Positions 34,075 through 44,329 of a stretch of DNA of 64,000 bases are shown here, piece by piece. How positions within the stretch are numbered: position 1 is the first letter of the stretch; each line of letters starts with the position of its first letter. The stretch spans positions 45,664 through 109,663 of the forward strand of contig JAQTYQ010000011.1 of the NCBI GenBank assembly GCA_028688225.1, written 5' to 3'. Under the pieces are notes generated by a model. That model was not told where the DNA came from, did not search any database, and saw only the letters and a program-made list of their open reading frames with translations. This DNA comes from Opitutaceae bacterium. Lineage in GTDB: Bacteria; Verrucomicrobiota; Verrucomicrobiia; Opitutales; Opitutaceae. A program made the position numbers and the translations under genes.

Positions 34075-35370
34075 ATGCGCATGCTTCATTACGGATCCCG
34101 TGACTTTGGTTCCCGGCTGGCCGCCTTCTGCCGGGGAGCGGAGCCTTCGCGCCAGATGCAGGAGACGGTCGCCGCCATTCTGGCCGACGTCCGGGTGCGC
34201 GGTGATGCTGCCATCGTCCGTCAGGCCGCGCGCATCGATGGCGTGAAACTCACGCCGCCACAATTCCGGGTCAAGCCGGCCGAACTGGCCCGGGCCGCGA
34301 AGGCGTTTCCGCCCCGCGATCGCATCGCCCTCGAACTGGCCCGCGGCAATGTGCAGGCCTGCAACGGCCGGACCCGGCCGCAGGGCTGGATGGGCCGCAA
34401 CCGCGAAGGGGCGCGGGTGGGGGAAAAATACGATCCGATCCGCCGCATCGGCATCAACATTCCCGGCGGTCAGGTGCCGCTGGTCTCCACCGTGGTGATG
34501 ACCGTCACCCTGGCGCAGATCGCGGGCGTGCCCGAAATCGCCGTCTTCACGCCCTGCAGCCGCTCCGGACGCGTGGCCGACGCCCTGCTGGCCGCACTGC
34601 ACCTGTGCGGCGTCACCGAGGTTTACCGGATCGGCGGAGTTTATGGCGTGGGCGCGATGGCCTGTGGCACGGAGAGCATTCCGGCGGTCGACAAGATTTT
34701 CGGCCCCAGCAACGCCTATGTCTGCGAGGCCATGCGCCAGATGTTTGGCCGCGTGGGGGTGGGCGGCCTGCCCGGCCCCAGCGAGCTCATGGTCATTGCG
34801 GACGAAACCGCACGCCCGGATTATGCCGCGGCCGACCTTCTGGCCCAGGCCGAGCACGGCTCGGGCAAGGAGAAGATCTATCTCGTGGGCACTTCGGCGC
34901 GGATTCTGGCCGATATCTCCACCGAGATCAAGGGACAGCTTAAACTCGCAGCCCGGGCCGGGATCGTCCGCCGGGTGCTCGCGGACGGTTTTCTGGCCGT
35001 GAGGGTGAAGACCCTCGACCAGGCCGCCGCCGTGGCCAACCATGTCGCCCCGGAACACCTGGAACTGCTCGTCGCGAAGCGCGCGGTCTCCCGGCTGTGC
35101 GACCGGATCACCACCGCCGGCGCCATCATGATCGGCAACGATACCCCCACCGCGCTCGGCGATTTCACGGCCGGGCCCAGCCACGTGCTGCCCACCGGCC
35201 GGAGCGGGCGTTTTTTCAGCGGACTCCGGGTGACCGATTTCATGCGCCGCACCAGCCTCGTGCAGTACAGCCGCACCAGCCTGCGCCGCGCCGCGCCGGT
35301 GGTGGCCGCCTTTGCCGCCATGGAACAACTCGACGCCCACGGGTGCTCGGTGGAGATCAGGATGCGGTAG
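34075..35370 (+). CDS. hisD: Histidinol dehydrogenase
   Basis: HisD catalyses the last two steps of histidine synthesis (histidinol to histidine, NAD-dependent, zinc-containing). The 431-residue product has the zinc-ligand regions LLAQAEHGSG and GDFTAGPSHVLPTG, the catalytic VANHVAPEHLELL, and the conserved GPSNAYVCEAMRQMFGRVGV segment. It opens a hisD-hisC-hisB-hisH run. ATG 34075 is used; ATG 34081 is an alternative two codons later. No histidine-rich leader peptide was found upstream. Confidence 0.96.
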   Translation: MRMLHYGSRDFGSRLAAFCRGAEPSRQMQETVAAILADVRVRGDAAIVRQAARIDGVKLTPPQFRVKPAELARAAKAFPPRDRIALELARGNVQACNGRTRPQGWMGRNREGARVGEKYDPIRRIGINIPGGQVPLVSTVVMTVTLAQIAGVPEIAVFTPCSRSGRVADALLAALHLCGVTEVYRIGGVYGVGAMACGTESIPAVDKIFGPSNAYVCEAMRQMFGRVGVGGLPGPSELMVIADETARPDYAAADLLAQAEHGSGKEKIYLVGTSARILADISTEIKGQLKLAARAGIVRRVLADGFLAVRVKTLDQAAAVANHVAPEHLELLVAKRAVSRLCDRITTAGAIMIGNDTPTALGDFTAGPSHVLPTGRSGRFFSGLRVTDFMRRTSLVQYSRTSLRRAAPVVAAFAAMEQLDAHGCSVEIRMR

Positions 35371-35423
35371 GCGTCTGCTTACAGGCCCTCCCGCCTGAGC
35401 ATCCCGGACCAACCCGCCCACCT

Positions 35424-36527
35424 ATGGCCAAGCATCCGACCTCGTTCGCCCTGCCGCATGTGGCGCGGCTCCATGCCTACACCCCCGGCCTCCAGCCGGG
35501 CGAGCCGGGCTGGATCAAGCTCAACACCAATGAAAATCCGTACCCGCCCAGTCCGCGCGTCGCCGAGGCGTTGCGTCGCGAGATCGGTGAGGATGGGGCC
35601 ACCCTGCGTCTTTACCCAAACTCCCGGAGCACGCCCCTGCGGGAGGCCGTCGCCCGGCTGCATGGGCTGGAAGCGGACCGGGTTTTCATCGGCAACGGCG
35701 CCGACGACGTGCTCAATCTTCTGATCCGCTGCTTTTGCGCACCGGAGTCCGCCGCCGGTTTCACCCTGCCAAGTTATTCGCTCTATCCGGTGCTGGTCGG
35801 CATCCAGGACGGCCGCGCCTTGCCGCTGGACTTCGACCGCTCGATGCGGCTGCCGGTGGACGCCATCGCGGCGTCGGCGGCAAGCATTTTCCTGCTCACG
35901 TCGCCCAACGCCCCCACCGGGGTCGGTTTCCGCCGGGCGGAGATCGAGGAGATCCTGCGTCGTTTCCGCGGATTGCTGGTCGTGGACGAGACCTACGCGA
36001 TTTTCGCCGAGGAGGATGCCGCGCCGCTCCTGGCCCAGTATCCGCACCTCTGCGTGGTGCGTACTTTCTCCAAATCCCACTGCCTGGCGGGCATGCGCGC
36101 CGGCTATGCCCTCGCGCATCCCGAGGTCATCGGTCTGCTCGACCGGATGAAGGACAGCTACAATGTCAGCCGCCTCACGCAGACCGCCGTCCTGGCGGCC
36201 GTGGGGGATCCCGATTACTACGCGATCCTGATCCGGAAGATCAAGGCGACACGGGATCGCCTCTATGAACAGTGGACGGCCAAACTGGGCTGGTTCACCT
36301 ATCCCTCGCAGGCCAACTTCCTGTTCACCGAACCACGGGATCCTGCGGGGCGCACCGGACCGGAGGTGGCCCGGGGGCTTTACGACCACCTTTGCGCCCG
36401 CAAGATCCTCGTCCGCTACTTCGGGAGCCACGCCTTGACCTCCTCCTTCCTCCGCATCAGCGTCGGCACCGACGAGGAAATGCTCGTCCTGCAGGAGAAC
36501 CTCGAGGCATGGCTAAAACACGCGTAG
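35424..36527 (+). CDS. hisC: Histidinol-phosphate aminotransferase
   Basis: A PLP-dependent aminotransferase that makes histidinol phosphate. The 367-residue product has the fold type I pattern: [42 protein letters not shown], the aspartate in VVDETYAIF, and the PLP lysine in [17 protein letters not shown]. It follows hisD by 53 bp and overlaps hisB by 19 bp. Confidence 0.95.
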   Translation: MAKHPTSFALPHVARLHAYTPGLQPGEPGWIKLNTNENPYPPSPRVAEALRREIGEDGATLRLYPNSRSTPLREAVARLHGLEADRVFIGNGADDVLNLLIRCFCAPESAAGFTLPSYSLYPVLVGIQDGRALPLDFDRSMRLPVDAIAASAASIFLLTSPNAPTGVGFRRAEIEEILRRFRGLLVVDETYAIFAEEDAAPLLAQYPHLCVVRTFSKSHCLAGMRAGYALAHPEVIGLLDRMKDSYNVSRLTQTAVLAAVGDPDYYAILIRKIKATRDRLYEQWTAKLGWFTYPSQANFLFTEPRDPAGRTGPEVARGLYDHLCARKILVRYFGSHALTSSFLRISVGTDEEMLVLQENLEAWLKHA

Positions 36528-37105
36528 CAACCCAGTCGCGCAAAACCGCCGAAACCGACATCACCGTCAAGCTCGCGGTGGACGGCAAGGGCTTGTCGAA
36601 GATCGACACCGGCATCCCGTTCTTCGATCACATGCTCACGCTGTTCGCCAAGCACGGCCTGTTCGATCTCGAGGTGAAGGCCCGGGGCGACGTGGCCGTC
36701 GACTACCACCACACCGTCGAGGACGTCGGTCTGGTGCTGGGCGAGGCGTTCAAGGCCGCGCTCGGCGACAAGATCGGCCTGCAACGCTACGGGTTTTTCA
36801 TCCTGCCGATGGACGAGGCGCTGGCCCGCGTGGCCATCGACTTGGGCGGCCGGCCGCATCTGGTCTACGACGTGAGCGCGCCGACCCAGTTCGTGCGCGA
36901 TTTCAATCTCGCGCTGGTGAAGGAGTTTTTCCGGGCGTTCGCCAACACTGTCGGGGCCAATGTGCACGTACGGCTCGTCTATGGCGAGGAGCCGCACCAT
37001 GTGGTCGAGGCCGTCTTCAAATGCTTCGCCCGCGCGCTTGACGCCGCCACGCAGATCGAACTTCGCGCGGCGGACCGGCTGCCGTCGACCAAGGGGAAAC
37101 TGTAG
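36509..37105 (+). CDS. hisB: Imidazoleglycerol-phosphate dehydratase
   Basis: HisB dehydrates imidazoleglycerol phosphate using a metal. The 198-residue product is the monofunctional form without a phosphatase domain. Metal-binding motifs are [34 protein letters not shown] and [18 protein letters not shown]. The start ATG 36509 lies inside the end of hisC (19-bp overlap), so translation is probably coupled. Confidence 0.96.
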   Translation: MAKTRVATQSRKTAETDITVKLAVDGKGLSKIDTGIPFFDHMLTLFAKHGLFDLEVKARGDVAVDYHHTVEDVGLVLGEAFKAALGDKIGLQRYGFFILPMDEALARVAIDLGGRPHLVYDVSAPTQFVRDFNLALVKEFFRAFANTVGANVHVRLVYGEEPHHVVEAVFKCFARALDAATQIELRAADRLPSTKGKL

Positions 37106-37155
37106 GCGCCTGCCGGCCGGCGACGCTTTTCCATCGCGAGCCAGCTCGCTCCTCC

Positions 37156-37830
37156 ATGGATATCGCGGATCCCAGAACACCCGGCCGAACACCCGCCCGG
37201 ATCGCCGTCATCGATTACGGCATGGGCAACCTCCGCAGTGTGAGCCGGGCGATGCAGACCACCGGCGCGGAAGTGCGCATCATCACCTCGCCGGCCGAAA
37301 TGGAACAGGCGGACGGCATCGTGTTTCCCGGACAAGGGGCCATCGTCGACACCATGGCGTTCCTGAAGCAGACCGGCTTCGACACCGCCATCCGCGCTTG
37401 GATCGCGGACGATCGGCCGTACCTCGGTCTCTGTCTCGGCCTGCAGGCGCTGTTTGAGGTTTCGGAGGAGGGCGGCGGCACGCCCGGATTGGGGATCTTT
37501 CCGGGCAGAATCGTCCGATTCCACCTCCCGCCGGCGTTCAAGGTGCCGCACATGGGCTGGAACACCGTGCGATTTCTGCAACCGGAGGCGGCGATTTGCG
37601 CCGGACTCCGTGCCGACGGCGAGGCCTTCTACTTCGTCCACAGTTATTACGTCGTGCCGGCGGAACGGCAGCTGGCGTTGGCAGAGTGTGATTATGGCGG
37701 GACGTTCGTCTGCGCCATCGCGCAGGGAAACTGCTTTGCGACGCAGTTTCACCCCGAGAAAAGCCAGGCCAAGGGGCTGCAAATCTACCGGAATTTCGCC
37801 CAGCTCGCCGCCCGGCGGGCGAACCGGTAG
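37156..37830 (+). CDS. hisH: Imidazole glycerol phosphate synthase subunit HisH
   Basis: HisH is the glutaminase subunit that feeds ammonia to HisF. The 224-residue product contains the class I amidotransferase triad: Cys in [11 protein letters not shown], His and Glu in [13 protein letters not shown]. It also shows [12 protein letters not shown] and the characteristic VPHMGWNTV. hisF and hisA are not in this window. It has a roughly 13-residue Pro/Arg-rich lead before ARIAVIDYG; a later start is possible. Confidence 0.95.
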   Translation: MDIADPRTPGRTPARIAVIDYGMGNLRSVSRAMQTTGAEVRIITSPAEMEQADGIVFPGQGAIVDTMAFLKQTGFDTAIRAWIADDRPYLGLCLGLQALFEVSEEGGGTPGLGIFPGRIVRFHLPPAFKVPHMGWNTVRFLQPEAAICAGLRADGEAFYFVHSYYVVPAERQLALAECDYGGTFVCAIAQGNCFATQFHPEKSQAKGLQIYRNFAQLAARRANR

Positions 37831-37928
37831 AGTCCGGTCCGGCGGCCGGCGCCCCCGCCGGGGAAAGGGGGGAACTGGCTGCGAACTTTGTTTGCATCGG
37901 AAAAATAATCGGCTCTTCTATTATCCCC

Positions 37929-39227
37929 ATGTCTTCCAAAGCCACGCTCAAGCTCGAGAACAAGGAGTACCTGCTTTCCGTCATCGTCGGCACCGAGGGT
38001 GAGAAGGCCGTTGACATTCGCCAGCTCCGCAACGACTCCGGCTACATCTCCTACGACGAGGGTTACGGCAACACCGGCTCCTGCCAGAGCGCGATCACCT
38101 TCATCGACGGCGAGGCGGGCATCCTGCGCTACCGCGGTTATCCCATCGAGCAGCTCGCCGAACATTCCTCCTTCATCGAAACCGCCTATCTCATCATCAA
38201 CGGGGAGCTGCCGACTCCGGCGCAGCGCAAGCGATTTTCCCAGCTGCTCACGGAAAATGCGCCCATCCATTCGAGCACGGAGCACTTGTTCGCGGGGTTC
38301 CCGGCCGATGCGCATCCCATGGCCATCCTTTCGGCCATGCTGAATTCGCTGGGCTGCTATTACCCCCATCTGGCCACCAACGACCACCAGCGCGACCTCG
38401 AGACGTACGACGAGACCGCCGCCATCATCATCTCCAAGGTGCGGACGATCGCCGCCTATTCGTACCGGGCCAGCCGCGGGCTGCCCTACATTTATCCGCG
38501 GCGCGATCTGCCGTACTGCGAGAACTTCCTACACATGATGTTCTCGACGCCCTACGAGCCCTACATCGCGCTGCCGGAGGTCTCCCAGGCGCTCAACCTT
38601 TTCCTGCTGCTCCATGCCGACCACGAGCAGAACTGCAGCACCTCGACCGTGCGCATGGTCGCCTCCAGCGGCGCCAACCTGTTCGCCTCCACCGCCGCCG
38701 GCGTCTGCGCGCTCTGGGGTCCGCTCCACGGTGGCGCCAACATGGCGGTGATCGGGATGCTCGAGAGCATTCATGCCGAGGGGGACGACGGCACCAAGTT
38801 CATCGAGCAGGCCAAGCGGGGCCTGGCCGACAAGCGCCTCATGGGCTTCGGGCACCGGGTCTACAAGCACTACGATCCCCGCGCCAAGATCATCAAGGAG
38901 AGCTTCTACAGCGCGCTCGCCAGCCTCGGGATCAAGGACGATCCGCTCCTCGACATCGCCATGCGCCTTGAGGAGGCCGCCCTGCGCGACGACTACTTCC
39001 TTTCGCGCAAGCTCTATCCGAACGTCGACTTCTACTCCGGCCTCATCATGCGCGCCATCGGCATTCCGGAGAACATGTTCACCGTGATGTTTGCCATCGG
39101 CCGCATGCCCGGCTGGATCGCCAACTGGAAGGAAGTCGCCGCCAACCCCAAGGGCCGCATCAACCGTCCGCGCCAGATTTACGTCGGGCCGACGAAGCGC
39201 GACTACGTGCCGCCGAGCAAGCGGTAG
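37929..39227 (+). CDS. gltA: Citrate synthase (type II)
   Basis: Citrate synthase condenses oxaloacetate and acetyl-CoA in the TCA cycle. The 432-residue product has the hexameric type II length. Active-site regions are [36 protein letters not shown] and [22 protein letters not shown] (37919-37924) sits only 5 bp before ATG 37929, so a leaderless transcript is conceivable. The gene runs convergent to the M48 gene, with a strong stem-loop between them. Confidence 0.97.
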   Translation: MSSKATLKLENKEYLLSVIVGTEGEKAVDIRQLRNDSGYISYDEGYGNTGSCQSAITFIDGEAGILRYRGYPIEQLAEHSSFIETAYLIINGELPTPAQRKRFSQLLTENAPIHSSTEHLFAGFPADAHPMAILSAMLNSLGCYYPHLATNDHQRDLETYDETAAIIISKVRTIAAYSYRASRGLPYIYPRRDLPYCENFLHMMFSTPYEPYIALPEVSQALNLFLLLHADHEQNCSTSTVRMVASSGANLFASTAAGVCALWGPLHGGANMAVIGMLESIHAEGDDGTKFIEQAKRGLADKRLMGFGHRVYKHYDPRAKIIKESFYSALASLGIKDDPLLDIAMRLEEAALRDDYFLSRKLYPNVDFYSGLIMRAIGIPENMFTVMFAIGRMPGWIANWKEVAANPKGRINRPRQIYVGPTKRDYVPPSKR

Positions 39228-39255
39228 CCAAACCGGCGGAACCCGCGCACCCGGA

Positions 39256-39288
39256 CCGGCGGCGGTTCAGGCAGCTGAACCTCGCCGG
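39256..39288. terminator. Stem-loop between convergent gltA and M48 genes
   Basis: CCGGCG (39256-39261) pairs with CGCCGG (39283-39288), and GGTTCAG (39264-39270) pairs with CTGAACC (39275-39281) around a GCAG loop. The 13 paired positions make a stable structure in the 72-bp gap between two convergent genes. There is no adjoining T-run on either strand, so it is a possible shared transcription barrier, not a textbook terminator. Confidence 0.5.
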
Positions 39289-39299
39289 ATTCGGGCACG

Positions 39300-40496
39300 T
39301 TATTTTTGGCGGGATTTTTCGAACTGCTGCTGCAAGTCCTCCATCGAGCCGTGGACGGTGCAGACAATCCGCGGGGCATCCTGGCCTTCGGCGGGCGACA
39401 GTTCGTAGGTTCCACCCCTCGGGCAGACGAGCATGGTCTTGATGTATTTGTCGGGGCCGACCAGTTCCGTGATCTCGTTCGGTTGGTGGCCGGTTTCCAA
39501 GACGTATTGATCGCTGGCGGCGCTGAGTTGCCGCAGATTGTTCCGGCAAACCATGGCGATTGATGATTGGTGCACTTTCTGGAAGGCGGGGATCGCCATC
39601 GCGGCCAGTAGTCCGATGATGACGATGAAAATCAGGGCGTTGGCCGGGGCCGCGGTGTTTCCGCCCGGCACAAACATCGCCAGGAAATAGGCCAAGGGAT
39701 TGCGGGCGGGGCGGCGGGCGGGCATTGCGCTTTTCAACGCCAGCAGATCGGTGACACGCTTCGAGAGCGTGGGATAAGTCGAGATCAGTTCGTGCAGTGA
39801 AACGAAGAATCCGCGCTCCTCCCGGTGCTGACTGGCGAAGACCTCGGCGTTGAGCTGGCGGCCCCGTTCGCGCCCGCCGCCCAGGGTCAGCATCGCCCGC
39901 ACCGCGCTGTCGGTGTCGCCGGCAGCGTAGGCGCCGTATCGGTCGCACGACGATTCCCACGAGCGGCGGTAGGCCGGCCCGAGGAGCGGGAGGAACAGGC
40001 CCGGCGCCAGGAGGATCTGCTTCAGGATGTGCTTGCTTTTAATGTGGCCGATTTCATGGCCGAGCACGAATTTCAGTTCCGGCGAACCGGGGCCGAGCGC
40101 CTCGAGAAAGTCGGAGAAGACCACCACAAAGCCCCGGCCGGCGTGCCGGGCGGCAAAGGCGTTGAGGGTGCCGCCCGCCTGCACGACATACAACGCCGGG
40201 ACCGGCGCCACGCCAAGGCGTCCGCAAACCTCGCGCAAAAGGGCGTGGAGCTCCGGCATCTGCCGTTCGTCCACCTTGACTGCCTCCGAGCGCAGCCGGG
40301 CGACCATCAGGCCGTTGGCCAGCCAGAAGACCGCGGCAAAAACCGCGGCGTAAATCAGGCCGATGATGCTCACGGCCAGAAGCAACCAGACCAGGATGGA
40401 AAAGATCAGAACCAGGCTGAAGTACGTCCGCTCCTTGGGGAGCGTCAGAGTGTTGGGAGTCAACGGCAGGGAGGCGGCGGGGGGAGGGGTATTCAT
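39300..40496 (-). CDS. M48-family metalloprotease fused to a pseudopilin-like domain
   Basis: The 398-residue product starts with membrane-spanning sequence (about residues 25-62), then an M48 (HtpX/Ste24-like) zinc protease domain: VLGHEIGHIKSKH supplies HExxH, and WESSCDRYGAYAAG supplies the downstream ExxxD. After an ISTYPTLSKRVTDLLAL segment typical of M48, a new hydrophobic helix (ALIFIVIIGLLAAMAIPAF) begins a pseudopilin-like domain with CRNNLRQL, a YIKTMLVCPRGGTYEL segment and a late cysteine (VCTVHG). The prepilin peptidase motif GFTLxE is absent. ATG 40496 is used; ATG 40517 is an alternative. Confidence 0.85.
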   Translation of the reverse strand: MNTPPPAASLPLTPNTLTLPKERTYFSLVLIFSILVWLLLAVSIIGLIYAAVFAAVFWLANGLMVARLRSEAVKVDERQMPELHALLREVCGRLGVAPVPALYVVQAGGTLNAFAARHAGRGFVVVFSDFLEALGPGSPELKFVLGHEIGHIKSKHILKQILLAPGLFLPLLGPAYRRSWESSCDRYGAYAAGDTDSAVRAMLTLGGGRERGRQLNAEVFASQHREERGFFVSLHELISTYPTLSKRVTDLLALKSAMPARRPARNPLAYFLAMFVPGGNTAAPANALIFIVIIGLLAAMAIPAFQKVHQSSIAMVCRNNLRQLSAASDQYVLETGHQPNEITELVGPDKYIKTMLVCPRGGTYELSPAEGQDAPRIVCTVHGSMEDLQQQFEKSRQK

Positions 40497-40690
40497 AAGT
40501 TGCAGGCGGGTGACCATGCCTGCCGACCGGGTTGCCGACCGGGGGAAGCAATGCGCCAGCCGGCGGCATGGTCCGGATGGGGTAGGGAAGCACGCCTTAG
40601 AGGGGAGATGCCGCAGGTGTGGCCGTGCGTCAATGCTTCGTCTCTCACGTAACGCCGCGCGAGGCGTGGGCTGAGGGAATGCCGCTTCCG

Positions 40691-41431
40691 TCAGGCCGCG
40701 GTCTTCTCTTCCGGCGGCGAGCGGAAGATGGCGTCCAGCTCCAGGCCGGTCAGCGCCGTGATACCGCGCAGCAGCCACCAGAACACAAACAGCATCATCG
40801 CCATGCTGGGCAGCACGATCACCGGCCAGCTCACCAGGTGCATTTTTGCGAGTTCGCCGTTGAAGGCCTCGGTGCCCGGCGCGCTCTTCAGGAGGTGGCG
40901 CGCCAGCGCGTAGTTGAGGATCGCGCTCACAAAGAACGCCAGGGACAGCAGTCCGGTGGCCCGTCGCAGCAGCCGGGCAAAGTCGGCCTGGGTGCCGCGC
41001 GCCGCCAACGCCAGATCCACTTTCTCCACCTCGATCACCTGCGGGTTATAGAGCAGTTCGGTGACGAGCGGTGACTTCGCTTTCATGGAGGCCAGCACTG
41101 CGAGGCCGATGATTCCAGGGATGGCCGCATCCTTCACCGCGAACCAGACGCCGCTCACCTGCAGCAGGCCGAAACCGCCGGAGATCAGCACGCTCGCAAA
41201 GCCGATGATTGAGATGAAATTCCAGCGCCGGCGCGCGATTAAATCATGCAGGCCGTAGCCGACCGGGAAAGCCAGCGCCACCAGCAGGCCCCAGCGGGGG
41301 CCCAATCCCCGCGCGCCGCTCAGCCAGGTGAGGATCGCCGTCGGCGCCGCGATATTGCAGGCCAGGTTGAGCAGCAGATTTTCCGGCCGTGCGACCGGTC
41401 GGGAGGTGCCTTTTTCAATCGTTTTTTCCAC
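40691..41431 (-). CDS. VC0807-family membrane protein
   Basis: The 246-residue product resembles the VC0807 family of uncharacterised inner-membrane proteins: five to six hydrophobic segments with [60 protein letters not shown] and [20 protein letters not shown]. The function is unknown. The start codon is GTG (41431-41429); the gene diverges from pdxJ, and a perfect 14-bp inverted repeat lies between them. A 194-bp gap separates it from the M48 gene downstream on the same strand; nothing was recognised in that gap. Confidence 0.8.
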   Translation of the reverse strand: MEKTIEKGTSRPVARPENLLLNLACNIAAPTAILTWLSGARGLGPRWGLLVALAFPVGYGLHDLIARRRWNFISIIGFASVLISGGFGLLQVSGVWFAVKDAAIPGIIGLAVLASMKAKSPLVTELLYNPQVIEVEKVDLALAARGTQADFARLLRRATGLLSLAFFVSAILNYALARHLLKSAPGTEAFNGELAKMHLVSWPVIVLPSMAMMLFVFWWLLRGITALTGLELDAIFRSPPEEKTAA

Positions 41432-41445
41432 GCGGTCTTGCCATT

Positions 41446-41481
41446 AAGAAGCTTGCGGCCGTCCCACGCCGCAAGCTTCTT
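41446..41481. promoter_or_regulatory. Perfect 14-bp inverted repeat in the pdxJ divergent gap
   Basis: AAGAAGCTTGCGGC (41446-41459) is an exact inverted copy of GCCGCAAGCTTCTT (41468-41481), with an 8-nt spacer. It lies between the divergent VC0807-family gene and pdxJ, ending 6 bp before the pdxJ ATG. It could be an operator or a 5'-leader hairpin of pdxJ mRNA close to the ribosome binding site. There is no T-run for termination. Confidence 0.6.
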
Positions 41482-41487
41482 CGCACC

Positions 41488-42231
41488 ATGATCCTCCTCG
41501 GCGTCAATATCGACCACTGTGCCACGCTCCGTCAGGTGCGCTACCGCGAAAGCGGCCGCACCACCGGCGGCAACGTGGAGCCCGATCCCGTCACCTGCGC
41601 CGTCCTCGCCGAACGCGCCGGCGCCGACGGCATCACCGCGCACCTGCGGGAGGACCGGCGGCATATCCAGGAGCGCGACATCTGGCGGCTCCGCGAGACC
41701 ATCGCCACGCGACTCAATCTGGAGATGGCCTGCACGCCGGCCATGACCGAGCTCGCCCTCAAGCTGAAGCCCGACTCGGTCTGCCTTGTGCCCGAAAACC
41801 GCCGGGAAGTCACCACCGAGGGCGGTCTCGATGTCGTGGGTGGCGAGGAGCGGGTTCGCGTCGTGGTCGAGGCGATGCGGGCCGCTGGCATCGTCACCAG
41901 TCTCTTCATCAACCCCGACGAGGCCCAGATCGAGCTCGCAGCCCGGCTCCGGAGTCCCTGGATCGAGCTGCATACCGGCGCCTATGCCGAGGCGTATCAT
42001 TCCCCGCGGCGGCAAGCGGAGTTCGAGCGCTTGCGCCGTGGCGCCGCCCTGGCGCACCAGGCGGGCCTGGTGGTGAACGCCGGCCACGGCATCAATTACG
42101 TCAACATCGCCGAAATCCGCACGCTGCCCCATTTGCACGAGCTTAACATCGGCCACAGCATCCTGAGCCGCGCCCTCTTCACCGGTCTCGAGGAGGCGGT
42201 CCGCGAGATGAAACAGCGGATGAACGGATGA
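41488..42231 (+). CDS. pdxJ: Pyridoxine 5'-phosphate synthase
   Basis: PdxJ closes the pyridine ring of vitamin B6 from 1-deoxyxylulose 5-phosphate and aminoacetone phosphate. The 247-residue TIM-barrel protein has [15 protein letters not shown] at the start, [35 protein letters not shown], and [10 protein letters not shown] with [14 protein letters not shown] at the end. Length is normal. The ATG follows the 41446-41481 hairpin by 6 bp. acpS follows after 80 bp containing a repeat-like element. Confidence 0.97.
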   Translation: MILLGVNIDHCATLRQVRYRESGRTTGGNVEPDPVTCAVLAERAGADGITAHLREDRRHIQERDIWRLRETIATRLNLEMACTPAMTELALKLKPDSVCLVPENRREVTTEGGLDVVGGEERVRVVVEAMRAAGIVTSLFINPDEAQIELAARLRSPWIELHTGAYAEAYHSPRRQAEFERLRRGAALAHQAGLVVNAGHGINYVNIAEIRTLPHLHELNIGHSILSRALFTGLEEAVREMKQRMNG

Positions 42232-42238
42232 TAGTAGC

Positions 42239-42310
42239 GAGTAGTGGGTAGCGAGCATTGAGCATCTTGCCGTCGCCTTTTTACTCACTGCCCGCTACTC
42301 ACCACTTCTC
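42239..42310. repeat. Imperfect inverted GTAG/GAGTAG repeat between pdxJ and acpS
   Basis: The left arm (42239-42264) reads like GAGTAGTGGGTAGCGAGCA, and the right arm (42283-42308) is its imperfect reverse complement (ACTCACTGCCCGCTACTCAC). The sequence is made of GTAG/TGAG variants and fills most of the 80-bp gap. It looks like a dispersed low-complexity intergenic repeat. Confidence 0.45.
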
Positions 42311-42311
42311 A

Positions 42312-42746
42312 ATGAACCTCACTCTGCCTCCCGGCGGCATACTGCTCAGCCTCGGTTGCGACGTCATCGAGGTGGAGCGGATCCGCGGCGTGCTCGACCG
42401 GCAGGGCGAGCGTTTTCTCCAGCGGGTGTTCACCGACGAGGAGCGCGCCTATTGCTTCGGCCGCAAGTTCCCCCACCAGCATCTCGCCGCCCGCTTTGCC
42501 GCCAAGGAAGCCGTGTCCAAGGCCTTCACCACCGGCATCGGAGCCGAGCTCGGCTGGAAATCGGTCTCCATCTACCATGGCGCGCGGCAGGAGCCGCTGG
42601 TGCGCCTGGACGAGCAGGGGCTGCTCCTGCTCGCCCGGACCGGCGCCACGCACGTGCTGGTCTCGCTTTCGCACACCGGCACGGTCGCGATGGCCGTTGC
42701 GGCGCTGGTGCGCCAGCACCCGGCAGGAACACCTGCCCCATCGTGA
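42312..42746 (+). CDS. acpS: Holo-[acyl-carrier-protein] synthase
   Basis: AcpS transfers 4'-phosphopantetheine from CoA to acyl carrier protein. In the 144-residue product the metal-binding Asp lies in LGCDVIEVERIRGV, the Glu in FAAKEAVSKAF, and the C-terminal SLSHTGTVAMAVAAL is typical. ATG 42312 leaves a short N-terminal lead (NLTLPPGGILLS); an upstream in-frame start at 42258 lies within the repeat and is not preferred. The stop overlaps the next gene's ATG by one base. Confidence 0.93.
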   Translation: MNLTLPPGGILLSLGCDVIEVERIRGVLDRQGERFLQRVFTDEERAYCFGRKFPHQHLAARFAAKEAVSKAFTTGIGAELGWKSVSIYHGARQEPLVRLDEQGLLLLARTGATHVLVSLSHTGTVAMAVAALVRQHPAGTPAPS

Positions 42747-44329
42747 TGAACTCAACCTGGTCCGATCCCGTCCTCATCTGTGCCGAGGCGAAGGCCCTCG
42801 AAGCCCGGCTGTTCGGCGGGGACGAAGAGCGGGAATGGACGGCCATGCAGCGCGCCGGCACCGCGGTGGCGCGGGCGGTGCTGGAGGATTTCAAGGAGAT
42901 CGGCGGCTTCCCCGCCGCCGGCCGGGTGCTGATCCTGGCCGGGAAAGGCCACAACGGCGGCGATGCCCTGCTCGCGGCCCGGACCATGCTGGAGCAGTTT
43001 CCCGCGGCGCAGGCGTCAGTGCTGTTTGTCTGCGGTGAACGCACCCTCCGACCGCTGGCCTGGCGCGCTTGGCGGGAATTGCAGCATGCCGCGGCCGGAC
43101 GCGTCACGAAGATCACCCCCCAACCAGGAGATGCGGCCTGGTCGATGGAATACGACCTGTGCTTGGACGGCATCTTTGGTTTTCAGTTTCACCCGCCGGT
43201 GGACGCCGGCGTCGCCGGGGTGCTTCACCGGGTCAACGCCCATCCGGCCATCCGTTTGCGGGCGGCCGTCGATCTGCCCAGCGGTTTGGGCGAGGAGACC
43301 GGCGTCGTTACTTTCCGGGCCGATTTCACCTATGCCACCGGCAGCGTCAAGACGCCGGTGCTCGCGGAGCGGCATCGCGGCGCGGTTGGCCGGCTGCGCT
43401 ACCTGAATCTCGGCTTTTTCGATGGACCTGCAGCCGGAGGTGCTGGCCCCGGGCCGGGTTCGCTGGATCCAGCGACGGATCGGGTGCTCAAGTCCTCGGT
43501 GCTTGCGCCCCTGGCGGCCCTGCGCGCGCCCCAGTCGGACAAGCGCACCTTCGGGCATCTTTTCGTGATCGGCGGGTCCCGCAACTATCCCGGCGCGGTG
43601 TTGATGGGCGTGGGGGCGGCGCTGCGCAGCGGGGTGGGGCTGGTCACCGCCTTGGTGCCGGAGTCCCTTGTGCCCGCCTATGCCGCCTGGGCCCCGGAGG
43701 CGATCTGGGTCGGCTGGCCGGAGACGCCGGAGGGTGGCCTCGCGCTTGAGGGACTGGCTTTGCTACGCGCGCGGCTGGGGCGGGCCACGGCCCTGATGCT
43801 GGGCCCGGGACTCGGTCCGGAACGCGAGACGCTCACCCTGGCGGAGGAGATTGTGAAGCTGGCCGGCGTGCCGATCGTGCTCGACGCAGATGCGCTGCAA
43901 CCCTCGGTTCTGGCTGCGGCACGGGGCCGGCAGGTCGTTTGCCTGCCGCATGCCGGTGAGTTCAAACGACTGGCCGGCGGCCGTGACGCCGATGCAGCCG
44001 GACTGAGGGCGGTGGCGCGCGAGACCGGCGCCGCCATCATTCTCAAGGGCCCAATCACGCGCATCGTCGACGGCGAGCGGGTTTATTACAGTTTCTTCGG
44101 CGGGCCGGTGCTCGCGCGCGGCGGCAGCGGCGATGTGCTCGCCGGCCTGGTCGGCGGCCTGGTCGCCCAGTCGGTCCACGAACCGGTGCCGGCCGCCTGC
44201 CGCGGCGTGGTCTGGCACGGCCTGGCCGCCGATCTGCTCGCGCGCGACCGCGGCCAGGTGGCGGTGCAGGTGACGCAGCTGCTCGATTATCTTCCCGCCG
44301 CCCTGCGGCTCGCCTCCGATGCCGGCTGA
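42746..44329 (+). CDS. nnr: Bifunctional NAD(P)H-hydrate epimerase / ADP-dependent dehydratase
   Basis: The protein repairs damaged NAD(P)HX. The 527-residue product fuses a YjeF N-terminal epimerase domain ([32 protein letters not shown], and [14 protein letters not shown]) with a C-terminal dehydratase of ribokinase-like fold ([54 protein letters not shown] and [17 protein letters not shown]). Its ATG overlaps the acpS stop (TGATG), and its 3' end overlaps dprA by 11 bp, so acpS-nnr-dprA are translationally linked. Confidence 0.95.
   Translation: MNSTWSDPVLICAEAKALEARLFGGDEEREWTAMQRAGTAVARAVLEDFKEIGGFPAAGRVLILAGKGHNGGDALLAARTMLEQFPAAQASVLFVCGERTLRPLAWRAWRELQHAAAGRVTKITPQPGDAAWSMEYDLCLDGIFGFQFHPPVDAGVAGVLHRVNAHPAIRLRAAVDLPSGLGEETGVVTFRADFTYATGSVKTPVLAERHRGAVGRLRYLNLGFFDGPAAGGAGPGPGSLDPATDRVLKSSVLAPLAALRAPQSDKRTFGHLFVIGGSRNYPGAVLMGVGAALRSGVGLVTALVPESLVPAYAAWAPEAIWVGWPETPEGGLALEGLALLRARLGRATALMLGPGLGPERETLTLAEEIVKLAGVPIVLDADALQPSVLAAARGRQVVCLPHAGEFKRLAGGRDADAAGLRAVARETGAAIILKGPITRIVDGERVYYSFFGGPVLARGGSGDVLAGLVGGLVAQSVHEPVPAACRGVVWHGLAADLLARDRGQVAVQVTQLLDYLPAALRLASDAG

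Noticed and set aside
37892..37924. Full promoter before gltA (TTGCAT and TATTAT)
   Set aside because: The hexamers are 21 bp apart, too far for a normal sigma-70-type promoter; only the -10-like element is mentioned.
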